Notes: a model not told the origin generated them from the sequence alone. Shown: positions 55,501 to 63,656, numbered from the stretch's first letter. The stretch: 64,000 nucleotides of DNA from Acetobacter fallax (GCF_011516735.1 NZ_WOSX01000013.1:25703-89702); one strand, 5' to 3'. Numbers and translations: made by a program.

Positions 55501-56058
55501 CTGCTCCGGGTTGCTCCTCCACTTAAGGCTGAACTCGTGGGCTCTGTCCCGGTTGCTGCCCGCAGATTCCGGGAGTGGCGCTACGACAGGGCGTTGGGAG
55601 GGCTGCCGCATACGGTAACACCTGCTGGTGTTTCTCTCCGGCTTCCCGGTCCCGTGGGTGAGGAAAATATCTACGATATTCTCCCTCGCGGCACCGTGCT
55701 GTGTGCTGGCCCGACTATGAATGACCTTCCCGGCCAGATTGATGCGGCACTCGCAACCGGCAATTACGTTGCGGTACCTTCCGTCCTGCTGGCACAACTC
55801 GGACATCTGCCTCCTGAACTGGTCGATATCATCATGGAAAGTCGGAGTGGAACGGTTTTTGACGCAGTTCTCATCGCAGGTAATGCTGCGGAGCGTCTGG
55901 TCTTTCTGCGACAACTGGCAGAAAGACCCGGGCAAATCATAGGGCTGCATACACCTTCTGCCGATGGACGTTATCGGTTGGAATGCCTTGTCCTGGAGCG
56001 GGTCGTCAGTACCAACACGACGGCAGCGGGCGGAAATGTTGCTCTGATGACGCTGTGA
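52528..56058 (+). CDS. putA: Bifunctional proline dehydrogenase / L-glutamate gamma-semialdehyde dehydrogenase
   Basis: 1176 residues from ATG 52528 (a TTG at 52513 is less likely). It oxidises proline to pyrroline-5-carboxylate with FAD, and then to glutamate with NAD+. The PRODH barrel occupies about residues 120-430 (VKLSALHPRYSRLQRDRV, then LVKGAYWDTEIKRAQMEG and QFATHNAQT). The ALDH domain is at about 530-1010 with SPWNFPLAIF, ETGGQNALIV and SAGQRCSALRL (catalytic Cys near residue 801). A further C-terminal domain follows. An N-terminal ribbon-helix-helix domain is absent, so it should not self-repress. The divergent regulator is broken. Confidence 0.95.
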   Translation: MPFRLVLRCAITDHTRCLEPPRVAALMKEATLSPEMAAQVKETARNLVQALRRAKPAGIVQRLVQEYDLSTKEGVALMCLAEALLRIPDTATRDALIRDKLSGRNWQGHLGVGSSLFVNAATWGLTISDKILTAPERRGLNGVLAQLLSRCGEPVIRGGIDLAIRMMGEQFVTGQTIEEALKNSRSFNAKGFRYSYDMLGEAATTAVDAKRYYQDYEQAIHAIGKASNGQGVYRGPGISVKLSALHPRYSRLQRDRVMAELLPAVISLAALAAHYDIGFNVDAEEADRLELSLDLLEAMVSSPHLTNWDGLGFVVQAYQKRAPFVLDLIIDLARRNDRRLMVRLVKGAYWDTEIKRAQMEGMSQFPVFTRKVHTDVSYIACARKLLAAPDAVFPQFATHNAQTLASICGIAGQDFSDTRYEFQCLHGMGESLYKEVVGPDKLNRPVRVYAPVGTHETLLAYLVRRLLENGANSSFVNQIQDHGVTIDDLIADPAQAVSSETSSVDITLPPDLFQPQRANSAGLDLTDENVLRELGVTLPTLPVDPDSGGETIRNPADLRDIVGHVALASSNQADAAIAAAVSAFPSWCVTLPAKRAEILFRASDLLEAETPRLISLIVREAGKSLANAVGEIREAVDFLRYYGAQVRDDFDNTIHKPLGPVVCISPWNFPLAIFVGQISAALAAGNTVLAKPAEETPLIAREAVKLLLAAGIPPAVIQFVPGSGETGASLVADTRIRGVVFTGSTDVARSIRGQLARRLNPDDAPVPLIAETGGQNALIVDSSALAEQVVADVLASAFDSAGQRCSALRLLCLQEECADHVLTMLKGAMSELRTGRPDGLNTDVGPLISAEAQAGILYYIEAMRHRGHRVHQAPVSDECGNGYFVPPTLIEIDNVFSLEREVFGPVLHVLRFERDAMLPVIDAVNATGYALTFGIHTRIDAMAAEATSRSHAGNVYVNRSLIGAVVGVQPFGGRGLSGTGPKAGGALYLRRLLRVAPPLKAELVGSVPVAARRFREWRYDRALGGLPHTVTPAGVSLRLPGPVGEENIYDILPRGTVLCAGPTMNDLPGQIDAALATGNYVAVPSVLLAQLGHLPPELVDIIMESRSGTVFDAVLIAGNAAERLVFLRQLAERPGQIIGLHTPSADGRYRLECLVLERVVSTNTTAAGGNVALMTL

Positions 56059-56099
56059 CAAACGCGGAGACGTTGTTGCAACGTCGTATGGGTGTTTGT
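56059..56099 (+). terminator. Nested inverted repeat after putA
   Basis: Outer arms ACAAAC/GTTTGT and inner arms GACGTT-GTTGC-AACGTC form a hairpin starting at the putA stop codon. The T run is short, so termination is likely but not certain. Confidence 0.5.
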
Positions 56100-56496
56100 C
56101 GTGACTGGCTGTGCCGGATGGAGAGGATGCGGTGGATTCCACCAGTTTAGTGGTTTGACCTGAAAGTTTTTATCCAGGTTCCGGAGTGCGGATAAGGTCA
56201 AAAAATGCATTGAGGGTGTGTCAACTGTCTTGTATCCGGAATATCACATTCCATCCCTATAATCTTTTCACGGGTCCGTCGTTCATTAACAAAACTATTG
56301 CCGCACTCATCCGGTCTTCATATCATTCTTATAATGAATTGCTCTTCCATGCGTATCCGACTGACCATATGACTGTGCGGGCCGGGTTACCGGCAGGCAT
56401 CCGTCGCTGTGCAGGAGAAGACGGATTTCAGTGCCGCCGGGCTCCGCAAAATTATGATTGTCCCATACAGCAGTTCCCAGAGAGGAAGATCGACGC
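56100..56496. other. AT-rich leader region upstream of TonB receptor 3
   Basis: No gene recognised. It contains TATAAT at 56258-56263 without a convincing -35 at the right distance, and a small GGAAT/ATTCC inverted repeat just before it. I do not see a cobalamin-riboswitch signature. Confidence 0.4.
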
Positions 56497-58977
56497 GTGA
56501 GAGAAAAAATAAGGTCCGCTGCTCCGTCTGCCGCGCGCCGGCGTATTATGTCTCTGCACCGTATCCTGTCCTTCTCGGCGCTGACGTTCCCTGGCCTAAT
56601 TGCATCAGGAATCTCTTCAGCCGCATCGACTGACCGTTCAGAACAAATACCCGCGTCACATCGCGGGCATTCAGTTCACTCTGCCTCCCGGAAGCCGGCC
56701 TCCGCCGAAAACCATGCTTCAGATCGGGTATTAGGCAGAAAAGTATCTGATAAATCGCTCCGATCCGGAGCGGATGAAGCCGTCAGTGTCAGTGTCCGGC
56801 GGAATGTATCCCGTGGTGCGGATAACATCGTCTCCCGGGCCGTCGCTGAACAGTTCATGCCCGGAACGTCGGTATTAAAGGTGATCGATCGTCTTCCTGG
56901 TGTCAGTTTCAGTTCTACTGATCCTATGGGGATTGATCTCTGGGGTGCGAGCATCTACGTGCGCGGCTTTTTTCAGGATCAGCTTGGCGCGACGCTGGAT
57001 GGTATCCCTCTTAATGATCAGACGTATGAGAGCAATAACGGTCTGAATATAGTGCAGGCAGCTATCCCTGATGATATCGAGCGAACAATTGTCTCTGAAG
57101 GTCCGGGGGGTGTTGAGGTTCCTTCGACCTCGACGCTGGGTGGAACAATGCAGTTCGAAACAGGAGACCCTAAAGATAAGCTGGGTGGAAAGGTCTCCCA
57201 GAGTTTCGGAAGTTATAGTTCCTGGCGTACCTATGCCCGCATCGACAGCGGGAAGCTCAACAGCACCGGTACTAAATTCATGGTCGCCTATGCACGTAAC
57301 GATGAAGGACAGTGGAACGGTAACGGGCGGCAGTTCCAGCAGCAGGTTGACGCGAAGCTCGTGCAGCCGATCGGCAATGACAGTGTCATGAAAGCTTTCT
57401 TTAACTGGAGTGATCTTCAGGAGTGGGGCTATCCTGATACGTCTCTGGCGATGATCCATACTCTCGGCTGGCGCACGCCGCATCTCTATCCGAATTACGC
57501 ACTGGCGACCGCCGAAGCGACGGCCGAACAGAATGGCGGTTATTTGTTCCCGGTTTCCGACGGCATTATCGCCAATGGCGACGAGCCGTTTCTTTATGAC
57601 GCCGGTCAGCACGAAATAGATATGACGGGCGGCCTGAACTTCGATCTTGCTCTGACGGACAGGCTTCGCTGGCGTTCAACCATCTACGGCACGAGCCAGA
57701 CTGGTTACTACACATATTCTGATTACGCGACGCCATCAGCAGACACAGAGGCATCGTTTTCTGAAGAGGTCTGGCAGACCCGGCAGGAGCGTTATGGTGC
57801 GACTACCGGGTTACAGTATAAAATTGCCAATCATACGATCGATAGTGGTGTCTGGTATGAGAATAACAACCAGTCTGCAGGTCTGTTCTGGTATAACGAG
57901 CCGACATTAGGGCAGGGTGCGCCACTAAAGACTGTCGGCCCTTACGATACCTACGGTCCGGCCTTCATGCAGGGTTACGGTTTCCAGTGGAATACGAATA
58001 ATTTTACCTATCATTTGCAGGATACATGGCGTCCCCTGCCAAATCTGCGGGTGACAGCAGGATTTAAATCGATGCTTTCGACGGCATCAGGTGGCGCGAA
58101 TTATAACAATTCAGACTACACCGGCGTTGATGCCCTGCCGAATGGCAGTCTTACCGCTTCAGACGCTTTCCTTCCGCATGTGGGCGCAAGCTGGAATTTC
58201 ATGAAACATCATGAGTTTTATTTCGATCTTGCTGAAAATATGCGGACTTATCAGGTTCTTCCCAATGGTGTCGGAAATTCTGCATGGTCCGTTCAGGATC
58301 AGGGAGCTTTTAATGATCTGCGGCGTAACCTCTCGCCGGAAAAAGACTGGGTGTATGCCGTCGGGTATCGCTACACAAGCAATCTGATCCAGGCCAGCCT
58401 CGCAGGATATCATTCTGATGCACGAAACCGTTTGCAAGCCGCAACAGAAGGTACGATCACAGATCCGATCTCAACCGTAGTCCCGACAACCGTCCATATG
58501 AATGGTGTTGATGCTGCTGTCACTCTCACGCCTGTCAAAGGTCTCGCGATCTATAACAGTGTAAGCTACAATCATTCAACATATGGTGGAAATATTGTCA
58601 CCCCGGATCAGATATACTATACGAAGGGGAAGAAAATCGTCAATTATCCACAGTTTATGTATAAAGCGAACCTATCCTATAGATGGAAAAAGCTTGAGGT
58701 GCATTTCGATGTTCATTACTATTCGAAGCGCTACTTCAGTTATGTCAATGATACTTCCGTTCCTGGATACTGGCTTGCCAGCAGCGGGGCGCGTTATGAT
58801 TTCGGGCAGGTTGGTTTCGCAAAGAACCTTTCTGTACATTTTGATGTCTCAAATCTGTTTAATTCTAAATACGTCTCAATGATGGGGCAGAACGGCAATC
58901 CGATGTCTGGTGATTATCAGTCTCTGGAACGGGGTGCCGTGCGTCAGTTCTTTGGAACGGTCAGTGCCGAATTCTGA
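56497..58977 (+). CDS. TonB-dependent outer-membrane receptor (3), beside the amine dehydrogenase cluster
   Basis: 826 residues from GTG 56497, with GAGGAAG nine bases upstream. A signal peptide (about residues 18-42) is followed by a charged linker and a TonB-box-like DEAVSVSVRR. The plug contains VLKVIDRLPGVSFSSTDPMG, IYVRGFFQDQLGATLDGIPL and STLGGTMQF. The barrel ends FFGTVSAEF with the usual terminal Phe. This plug has the RGF and DGIP pattern typical of siderophore- or metal-chelate-type receptors. It lies 220 bases upstream of the amine dehydrogenase large subunit on the same strand, so it may supply amine, metal or heme to that pathway. Ligand unknown. Confidence 0.92.
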   Translation: MREKIRSAAPSAARRRIMSLHRILSFSALTFPGLIASGISSAASTDRSEQIPASHRGHSVHSASRKPASAENHASDRVLGRKVSDKSLRSGADEAVSVSVRRNVSRGADNIVSRAVAEQFMPGTSVLKVIDRLPGVSFSSTDPMGIDLWGASIYVRGFFQDQLGATLDGIPLNDQTYESNNGLNIVQAAIPDDIERTIVSEGPGGVEVPSTSTLGGTMQFETGDPKDKLGGKVSQSFGSYSSWRTYARIDSGKLNSTGTKFMVAYARNDEGQWNGNGRQFQQQVDAKLVQPIGNDSVMKAFFNWSDLQEWGYPDTSLAMIHTLGWRTPHLYPNYALATAEATAEQNGGYLFPVSDGIIANGDEPFLYDAGQHEIDMTGGLNFDLALTDRLRWRSTIYGTSQTGYYTYSDYATPSADTEASFSEEVWQTRQERYGATTGLQYKIANHTIDSGVWYENNNQSAGLFWYNEPTLGQGAPLKTVGPYDTYGPAFMQGYGFQWNTNNFTYHLQDTWRPLPNLRVTAGFKSMLSTASGGANYNNSDYTGVDALPNGSLTASDAFLPHVGASWNFMKHHEFYFDLAENMRTYQVLPNGVGNSAWSVQDQGAFNDLRRNLSPEKDWVYAVGYRYTSNLIQASLAGYHSDARNRLQAATEGTITDPISTVVPTTVHMNGVDAAVTLTPVKGLAIYNSVSYNHSTYGGNIVTPDQIYYTKGKKIVNYPQFMYKANLSYRWKKLEVHFDVHYYSKRYFSYVNDTSVPGYWLASSGARYDFGQVGFAKNLSVHFDVSNLFNSKYVSMMGQNGNPMSGDYQSLERGAVRQFFGTVSAEF

Positions 58978-59196
58978 TCCGCACGAGGTCTCGGGTAAAA
59001 TTCCGGATGCTCTGCTATCGGTGCGCATGTGTCCGATATCGTATTATGAATTGTTAGCCATGTTCGCTGATCTCGCGGTCATAATACAGGCTGGATGGAC
59101 TGTGTCGCGACAGGACGTGTGATCATGAAAAGGCTCTTTTCATATCAGAATATGTTGGATCATTCTTCAGTTTTATCAGGTAAGGAACGCAGTATC

Positions 59197-60390
59197 GTGA
59201 GCCTGTCGCAGAGGTTTTATTTCGTGACAGTGATGCTGGCCACAGCCTTCATGGTCGGCAGCGTGGCCGATCCGGCGCTTGCTGGTGAACCTGTGCTGCA
59301 GGAGGAGGAAAGTGACGTCATCCGTCTTCCTCCAGTCACCTCTCATCGTATCCTGGTGCAGGATGTGGTCGGAGAGCACGCGAAAGATGGTCGCGTGTAT
59401 GTCGTGGATGCCGATGCCGGTAAGCTCCTGGGCATGGTACAGGCCGCTTATAATGCAAATGTCGTGCAGGATCCGGGCGGGAAGGCATTCTATGTTGCAG
59501 AGACGGTCTGGTCTCGGGGGAACCGTGGCGACCGCGCTGATCTTCTGCCTGCGTATGATCCTCAGACCCTGACAATCACCAATGATGAAGTGCTGCCTGG
59601 GCGTGCGCTCATCACGCCGAAGAAAAACGATCTTTCAATCAGTAATGATGGGAAAAACATTTATGTTTTTTCCATGGTCCCGACAAGTGCTGTCTACGTC
59701 GTCGAGAGCATCAGCCACAAAGTCGCGCAGACAGTCGATGTCCCCGGTTGCTCGCTGACTTATCCCTGGGGTAATTCTGGCTTCACGTCGATCTGCGCGG
59801 ATGGCGGTCTGGTAAATGTTTCGCTCAGCGGCAACCACGCCACCGCAGAACATACCACGCCCTTCTTTGATCCTGAAAAAGATGCCGTATTCGAGCACAG
59901 CCCGACAAGACGCCCGGATGGCCGGACCTGGTTTATTTCTTATAGCGGGCTTGTGTATCCGGCCTCATTATCCGCCAACACAAAAATCGAGGCCGCCTGG
60001 TCACTTCAGGAAGCTGCTGGTATGAAACGGGCTCCCGCTGCGGAGGCGCCTTTCGTGAAAACCTGGCGTCCTGGCGGGTGGCAGCTTTCTGCTCTGCACT
60101 ATGCATCCGGTCATCTGTTCGTTCTGATGCATATGGGGACATTCTGGACTCATAAGCAGGCCGGAACCGAAGTGTGGGAACTGGAAGTCGATACACACAG
60201 ACTTCTTCGTCGCATCAGGTTGCCACATCCAAGCACGATGGTGGGTGTGACCCAGGATGCCAGACCATTGATGTTTACAACGGATAAGGCCGGAGCGTTC
60301 TGCATCTGGGACGCCACCACCGGAAAATTCCTGCGCCAGATCCCTCATCTTGGCGAGGATCTTTATTTCACTGTGGCCCTCGGAGAGTGA
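59197..60390 (+). CDS. mauB: TTQ amine dehydrogenase large (alpha/heavy) subunit
   Basis: 397 residues from GTG 59197, chosen for the TAAGGA site ten bases upstream and the signal peptide it exposes (VSLSQRFYFVTVMLATAF, cleaved near ALAGEP). ATG starts at 59095 and 59125 are alternatives. The mature protein is a beta-propeller like methylamine and aromatic amine dehydrogenase heavy chains: RVYVVDADAGKLLGMV, FYVAETVWSRGNRGDRAD, and the C-terminal EVWELEVDTHRLLRRI. It has no cofactor itself and binds two small subunits in the periplasm. The next gene overlaps the stop (GTGA). Methylamine versus aromatic amine preference is not clear from this chain. Confidence 0.9.
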   Translation: MSLSQRFYFVTVMLATAFMVGSVADPALAGEPVLQEEESDVIRLPPVTSHRILVQDVVGEHAKDGRVYVVDADAGKLLGMVQAAYNANVVQDPGGKAFYVAETVWSRGNRGDRADLLPAYDPQTLTITNDEVLPGRALITPKKNDLSISNDGKNIYVFSMVPTSAVYVVESISHKVAQTVDVPGCSLTYPWGNSGFTSICADGGLVNVSLSGNHATAEHTTPFFDPEKDAVFEHSPTRRPDGRTWFISYSGLVYPASLSANTKIEAAWSLQEAAGMKRAPAAEAPFVKTWRPGGWQLSALHYASGHLFVLMHMGTFWTHKQAGTEVWELEVDTHRLLRRIRLPHPSTMVGVTQDARPLMFTTDKAGAFCIWDATTGKFLRQIPHLGEDLYFTVALGE

Positions 60391-60911
60391 GTCTGTTCGT
60401 TTCTTTCATGGCGATGGCCGGAATGCTGATACGGAGTGCCACAGGTGCACTTTTCCTCGGAAACGGTTTTGCTCGTGTCTCTGATGTGGCGCAGTCAGCT
60501 TCCGGGATCGCCGCCTGGCGCCTGCTGCCTCTCGACGTCGCATTTCCGGCTGCCCGTATTTTGACGGGGGTGGAAATCCTTCTTGGAGGCTGGCTGCTTT
60601 CAGGTATGAATCCGCTTGGCGCCGGTATCGTAGCTGCGTTCATGTTTATGTTTTTTGCCGGGGCAATGGCAGTCAACGTTCTGCGGGGTCGTACAGGTCT
60701 GGACTGTGGTTGTCTTCCCGGCGCCGATGCTCGTATTTCGTGGTATACTGTTCTGCGTAACATTGTGCTGGCTGTGCTTGTGGCCCTTTCGGGCTTCTGC
60801 AACGCTATTACGTCGATCCTGTTGCGTATCGAAGGTGCCTGTCTGGGGATGACACTGCTGCTGCTGGCTCTGGCCGTGATGCATCTCTCTGTCCGCGAAG
60901 TTCGCGAGTGA
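60387..60911 (+). CDS. mauE: Methylamine utilization protein MauE-like membrane protein
   Basis: 174 residues with four to five membrane segments. MauE is an integral membrane protein needed for maturation of the TTQ small subunit, probably for disulfide formation together with MauD. A DCGCLPG loop near residue 110 holds the paired cysteines expected of such a redox partner. The start overlaps mauB by four bases (GTGA at 60387-60390). Confidence 0.85.
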   Translation: MSLFVSFMAMAGMLIRSATGALFLGNGFARVSDVAQSASGIAAWRLLPLDVAFPAARILTGVEILLGGWLLSGMNPLGAGIVAAFMFMFFAGAMAVNVLRGRTGLDCGCLPGADARISWYTVLRNIVLAVLVALSGFCNAITSILLRIEGACLGMTLLLLALAVMHLSVREVRE

Positions 60912-61507
60912 TGCTGGCCGTGCTGACAGTCTCAACGGTCTTGCTTACGGTTTGTGTCCTCGCACTCGCTGCCTCTGTCTTTGTGCTGGCGCGACAGATC
61001 GGCGTGCTCCATGAAAGGCTCTCACCAATTGGTGTGCAGCCGATCCTGTCAGGCCTCAGATCAGGGCAGGTACTCCCCCGGATCGTTGCCCATTGCCTGG
61101 ATGGAACTCCTTTTCCAGTGGGCGGCCTTAATCCTTCTGGGCGGTTTACGATTCTGATGTTTGTGTCCGCTGATTGCCCGGTTTGCAAAAGGGCATTTCC
61201 AGTAGTTCAGGCTGCGGCAGAGAAGCGGGGTGCTGATCTGGTTCTTGTGGGAGAAGGGAATGTCGAAGCTCTCCTAGTTATGACACAGCAGACCCGCTTG
61301 CATGGCACACCGCTTTTGACCAGCATCGAACTTCTTCTTCTGATGCAGATTGACCGCCTGCCCACTCTGATCATTCTCGATCCGCAAGGTGTTATCGTTG
61401 CACGGGATCTGGCCGGAACCCGTTCGGAAATCGAAGCTCTGGTTGCCACCTTGCCCCCGGCCACAGAAATGGCCCGAACGGAGGATGCTCTTCATGTCGC
61501 AGTCTGA
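60908..61507 (+). CDS. mauD: Methylamine utilization protein MauD, membrane-anchored thioredoxin-fold
   Basis: 199 residues. An N-terminal membrane anchor (residues 5-30) is followed by a thioredoxin-like domain with CPVC at residues 90-93 (SADCPVCKRAF). MauD proteins are believed to make or reshuffle the six disulfides of the TTQ subunit. The start is GTG 60908 or ATG 60911, overlapping the mauE stop. Its stop overlaps the mauA gene. Confidence 0.9.
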   Translation: MMLAVLTVSTVLLTVCVLALAASVFVLARQIGVLHERLSPIGVQPILSGLRSGQVLPRIVAHCLDGTPFPVGGLNPSGRFTILMFVSADCPVCKRAFPVVQAAAEKRGADLVLVGEGNVEALLVMTQQTRLHGTPLLTSIELLLLMQIDRLPTLIILDPQGVIVARDLAGTRSEIEALVATLPPATEMARTEDALHVAV

Positions 61508-62111
61508 CAGGTTCGATCTGATGGGACAGCGTGCAGCAGTTCGCCCGGTCCGGGCCGTAAGCGGCCTTCTGGACCATATGGTGGAATACCTGACACGCCA
61601 GATGGCAAGTCACTCTTCCCGGCGCAGCTTCGCGGGTCGGGCTGGTGCCTGGCTGACATTTGGAAGCCTGATTCCGACCCTGCCAGTGAGTCGTGCATTT
61701 GCCGCATCTCCCGCTATACAGGCCAGGGGTAAGCCTAAACCACCAACCCCTTTTGCCTCACAGGCACAGACCACCGATCCGACAGCATGCAATTACTGGC
61801 GATACTGCGCCATTGATGGATATCTTTGTGCGTCCTGTGGTGGTGGTGTGCATAGCTGCCCTCCAGGAACCAGTCCGTCGCCGACATCCTGGATCGGTAC
61901 TTGTTTTAACCCTGCCGATGGTCATTCCTATCTCGTGGCCTATCGGGATTGCTGCGGTCAGGACGCATGCAGCCAGCCGCCATGTCTCGGAATGGAGGGG
62001 GACCAGCCCAGCTACCGGCCGCAAGCAAATAATGACATCATCTGGTGCTTTGGTACCGGTGCGTTAATCTACAACTGTTCGACATCTGTTATCGTTGGGA
62101 ATGCTACATGA
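61494..62111 (+). CDS. mauA: TTQ amine dehydrogenase small (beta) subunit
   Basis: 205 residues from ATG 61494, with GGAGG nine bases upstream; ATG 61485 is too close to that site. A long leader carries SSRRSFAG near residue 42, a Tat-type signal, followed by a hydrophobic stretch to about residue 70. The mature domain has Trp133 (TSW) and Trp184 (IIW), spaced 51 residues as are the TTQ-forming Trp57/108 of methylamine dehydrogenase. Asp152 (YRDCCG) sits 19 residues after the first, as does the catalytic Asp76. Twelve cysteines are present in the mature part. Flanking text mixes traits: PSPTSWIGTC resembles aromatic amine dehydrogenase, NDIIWCFG resembles methylamine dehydrogenase. Confidence 0.93.
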   Translation: MSQSDRFDLMGQRAAVRPVRAVSGLLDHMVEYLTRQMASHSSRRSFAGRAGAWLTFGSLIPTLPVSRAFAASPAIQARGKPKPPTPFASQAQTTDPTACNYWRYCAIDGYLCASCGGGVHSCPPGTSPSPTSWIGTCFNPADGHSYLVAYRDCCGQDACSQPPCLGMEGDQPSYRPQANNDIIWCFGTGALIYNCSTSVIVGNAT

Positions 62112-62581
62112 TCAGGAAAGCGTCTTTCCTCCTCGCTGCCCTCGCCGGCACAACGCCGTTTTTTGCAACATCCACCAGCGCAGCCACCGACGGCCTCGCG
62201 CTCTACAACGCGAATTGCTCTGTCTGCCATCAAAGCGCCGGTGCCGGTATGCCCGGTCAGTTTCCTGTCCTGAAAGGGAGGGTGGATAAAATTGGTTCGT
62301 CTGCGGAAGGAAAGACTTATCTTGCCGATGTGGTGCTGAATGGTCTGCATGGCCCCATAACGGCGGGCGGAACATCGTACGCCGGGTTTATGACGCCCAT
62401 GAAAGCCCGTTCTGACGATGAACTTGCTGCTATTCTGACCTATCTGTCATCCCTCGGTGATACAAAACCTGCGCCGGTTATCAGTTCTGGCGACATTGCC
62501 GCAGCGCGAGCCGCACCAAAGAAAAATCAGGAGATCCTTGCAGAGCGGAACGCCCTGAATGCTACTCATCCTATTCCGTAA
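62108..62581 (+). CDS. Exported c-type cytochrome (1) in the amine dehydrogenase operon
   Basis: 157 residues from ATG 62108, overlapping the mauA stop by four bases (ATGA). A signal peptide (residues 1-25, ending STSAA) precedes one heme site, CSVCH at 37-41. A likely distal ligand is the Met in FMTPMKA near residue 92. The fold is a small class I cytochrome c (GMPGQFPVLKGRV is a typical segment). It probably accepts electrons from reduced TTQ, replacing the copper protein amicyanin. Confidence 0.9.
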   Translation: MIRKASFLLAALAGTTPFFATSTSAATDGLALYNANCSVCHQSAGAGMPGQFPVLKGRVDKIGSSAEGKTYLADVVLNGLHGPITAGGTSYAGFMTPMKARSDDELAAILTYLSSLGDTKPAPVISSGDIAAARAAPKKNQEILAERNALNATHPIP

Positions 62582-63071
62582 AGAGCGAAAAGGGACATCA
62601 GCTACTCTCCTGCATATTATGCGGGTAGCAATTATGATGATGGTCGGAACGGTCTCGCCGTCTCCGGCCGCAACACTGGACCGCGCGACAACGAATTATC
62701 TGACGCATTGTGGTGGCTGTCACGGCATTGAAGGTATCTCTGGTCGCACTTTTGTTCCCGAACTTCGTAACCACGTCGGTGTGTTCGCCTGTTCAGAAGA
62801 AGGGCGTCATTATCTTGCCCGCGTTCCCGGCGTCTCAATGTCATTGATCCGGAACGATCAGGAACTCGCGGATGTGCTGAATCTGGTTCTGTTCCGAATG
62901 GGGGGAGAAAGCACCCCGCTTGGAACAAAGCCATACTCAGTACAGGAAATTCACGAACTGCGCCGCCAGCCGGTTGCGACGACAGATATCATGACACTTC
63001 GCATAGCAGTAATTCAGCGTGCGCGTGCGCTCTGCCTTAAATCCACAGAAAAGAATGTTTCAGGAGGCTAA
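62559..63071 (+). CDS. Exported c-type cytochrome (2)
   Basis: 170 residues from ATG 62559, or 150 from ATG 62619 which gives a tidier signal peptide (MRVAIMMMVGTVSPSPAA). One heme site CGGCH lies at 51-55 of the long form. The surrounding THCGGCHGIEGISGRTFVPE is typical of small periplasmic cytochromes. It overlaps the previous cytochrome gene by 23 bases in the long form. It may be a second electron carrier to the oxidase. Its 3' end overlaps the convergent MauD-like gene by 12 bases. Confidence 0.85.
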   Translation: MLLILFRKERKGTSATLLHIMRVAIMMMVGTVSPSPAATLDRATTNYLTHCGGCHGIEGISGRTFVPELRNHVGVFACSEEGRHYLARVPGVSMSLIRNDQELADVLNLVLFRMGGESTPLGTKPYSVQEIHELRRQPVATTDIMTLRIAVIQRARALCLKSTEKNVSGG

Positions 63072-63656
63072 AGCGTGCGGGTGAGCGGCAAGAAAGGACT
63101 GGATAGACTCATATCCGGTTTCGGTGACGGTCAGCAGGCTTTCCAAGTGCTCACGATTGTTAACCAGGCCGCGTGCTTCGACATCTCCGCTCTGCTTCAG
63201 AAGCACGGCAAACGGCACACGATCAACTGCGAGCATGCGTCCTGTCTCTGTATTATTGATCAGATGACCACTATCAATATCCAATGTTCTGACAAGCTTT
63301 TGTTCGCCTTCTGCAGTGTCATCAGTTACAAAGATAAGACTGATATTTTCCCGATCACAAAAACTACGTGTGACGGGTATCATTTTTTTTGAAACAGGAC
63401 ACGTCCCGGATATAAACAGCAGTAGCTGGCGTTGCCCATCAGGACGGATACCGCCGATGGTACAGCAGGAGCCGTCCGATGCGATAAAAGTATGCCTTTC
63501 CAGATGACTGACAGAAGGTTGAGCCGGAGTAAGTGCTCCAAGAGGCGCAACATGCCGATAAAACTCGCGAATGCGCCAAAGTAACAGCAGCATCGTCATT
63601 GCTACCGTTACCAAAAGCAACCAGAGTGTTCCCTGCGCGACAATCAGTTCCGTCAT
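63060..63656 (-). CDS. MauD-like thioredoxin-fold protein with CPVS motif
   Basis: 198 residues on the opposite strand, convergent with the cytochrome gene. An N-terminal membrane anchor (residues 10-28) precedes a MauD-like domain. The redox motif is CPVS at residues 86-89 (SGTCPVSKKMIP), so the second cysteine is replaced by Ser. Other cysteines are C64, C65 and C100. The overall layout matches MauD, but a one-Cys active site suggests isomerase or scaffold activity rather than dithiol oxidation. It appears to be a diverged second copy. Confidence 0.78.
   Translation of the reverse strand: MTELIVAQGTLWLLLVTVAMTMLLLLWRIREFYRHVAPLGALTPAQPSVSHLERHTFIASDGSCCTIGGIRPDGQRQLLLFISGTCPVSKKMIPVTRSFCDRENISLIFVTDDTAEGEQKLVRTLDIDSGHLINNTETGRMLAVDRVPFAVLLKQSGDVEARGLVNNREHLESLLTVTETGYESIQSFLAAHPHALAS

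Noticed and set aside
56100..56496. Cobalamin-type riboswitch upstream of TonB receptor 3
   Set aside because: The region has GC-rich stems, but the conserved GCCACTG box and the other B12-box landmarks were not found.
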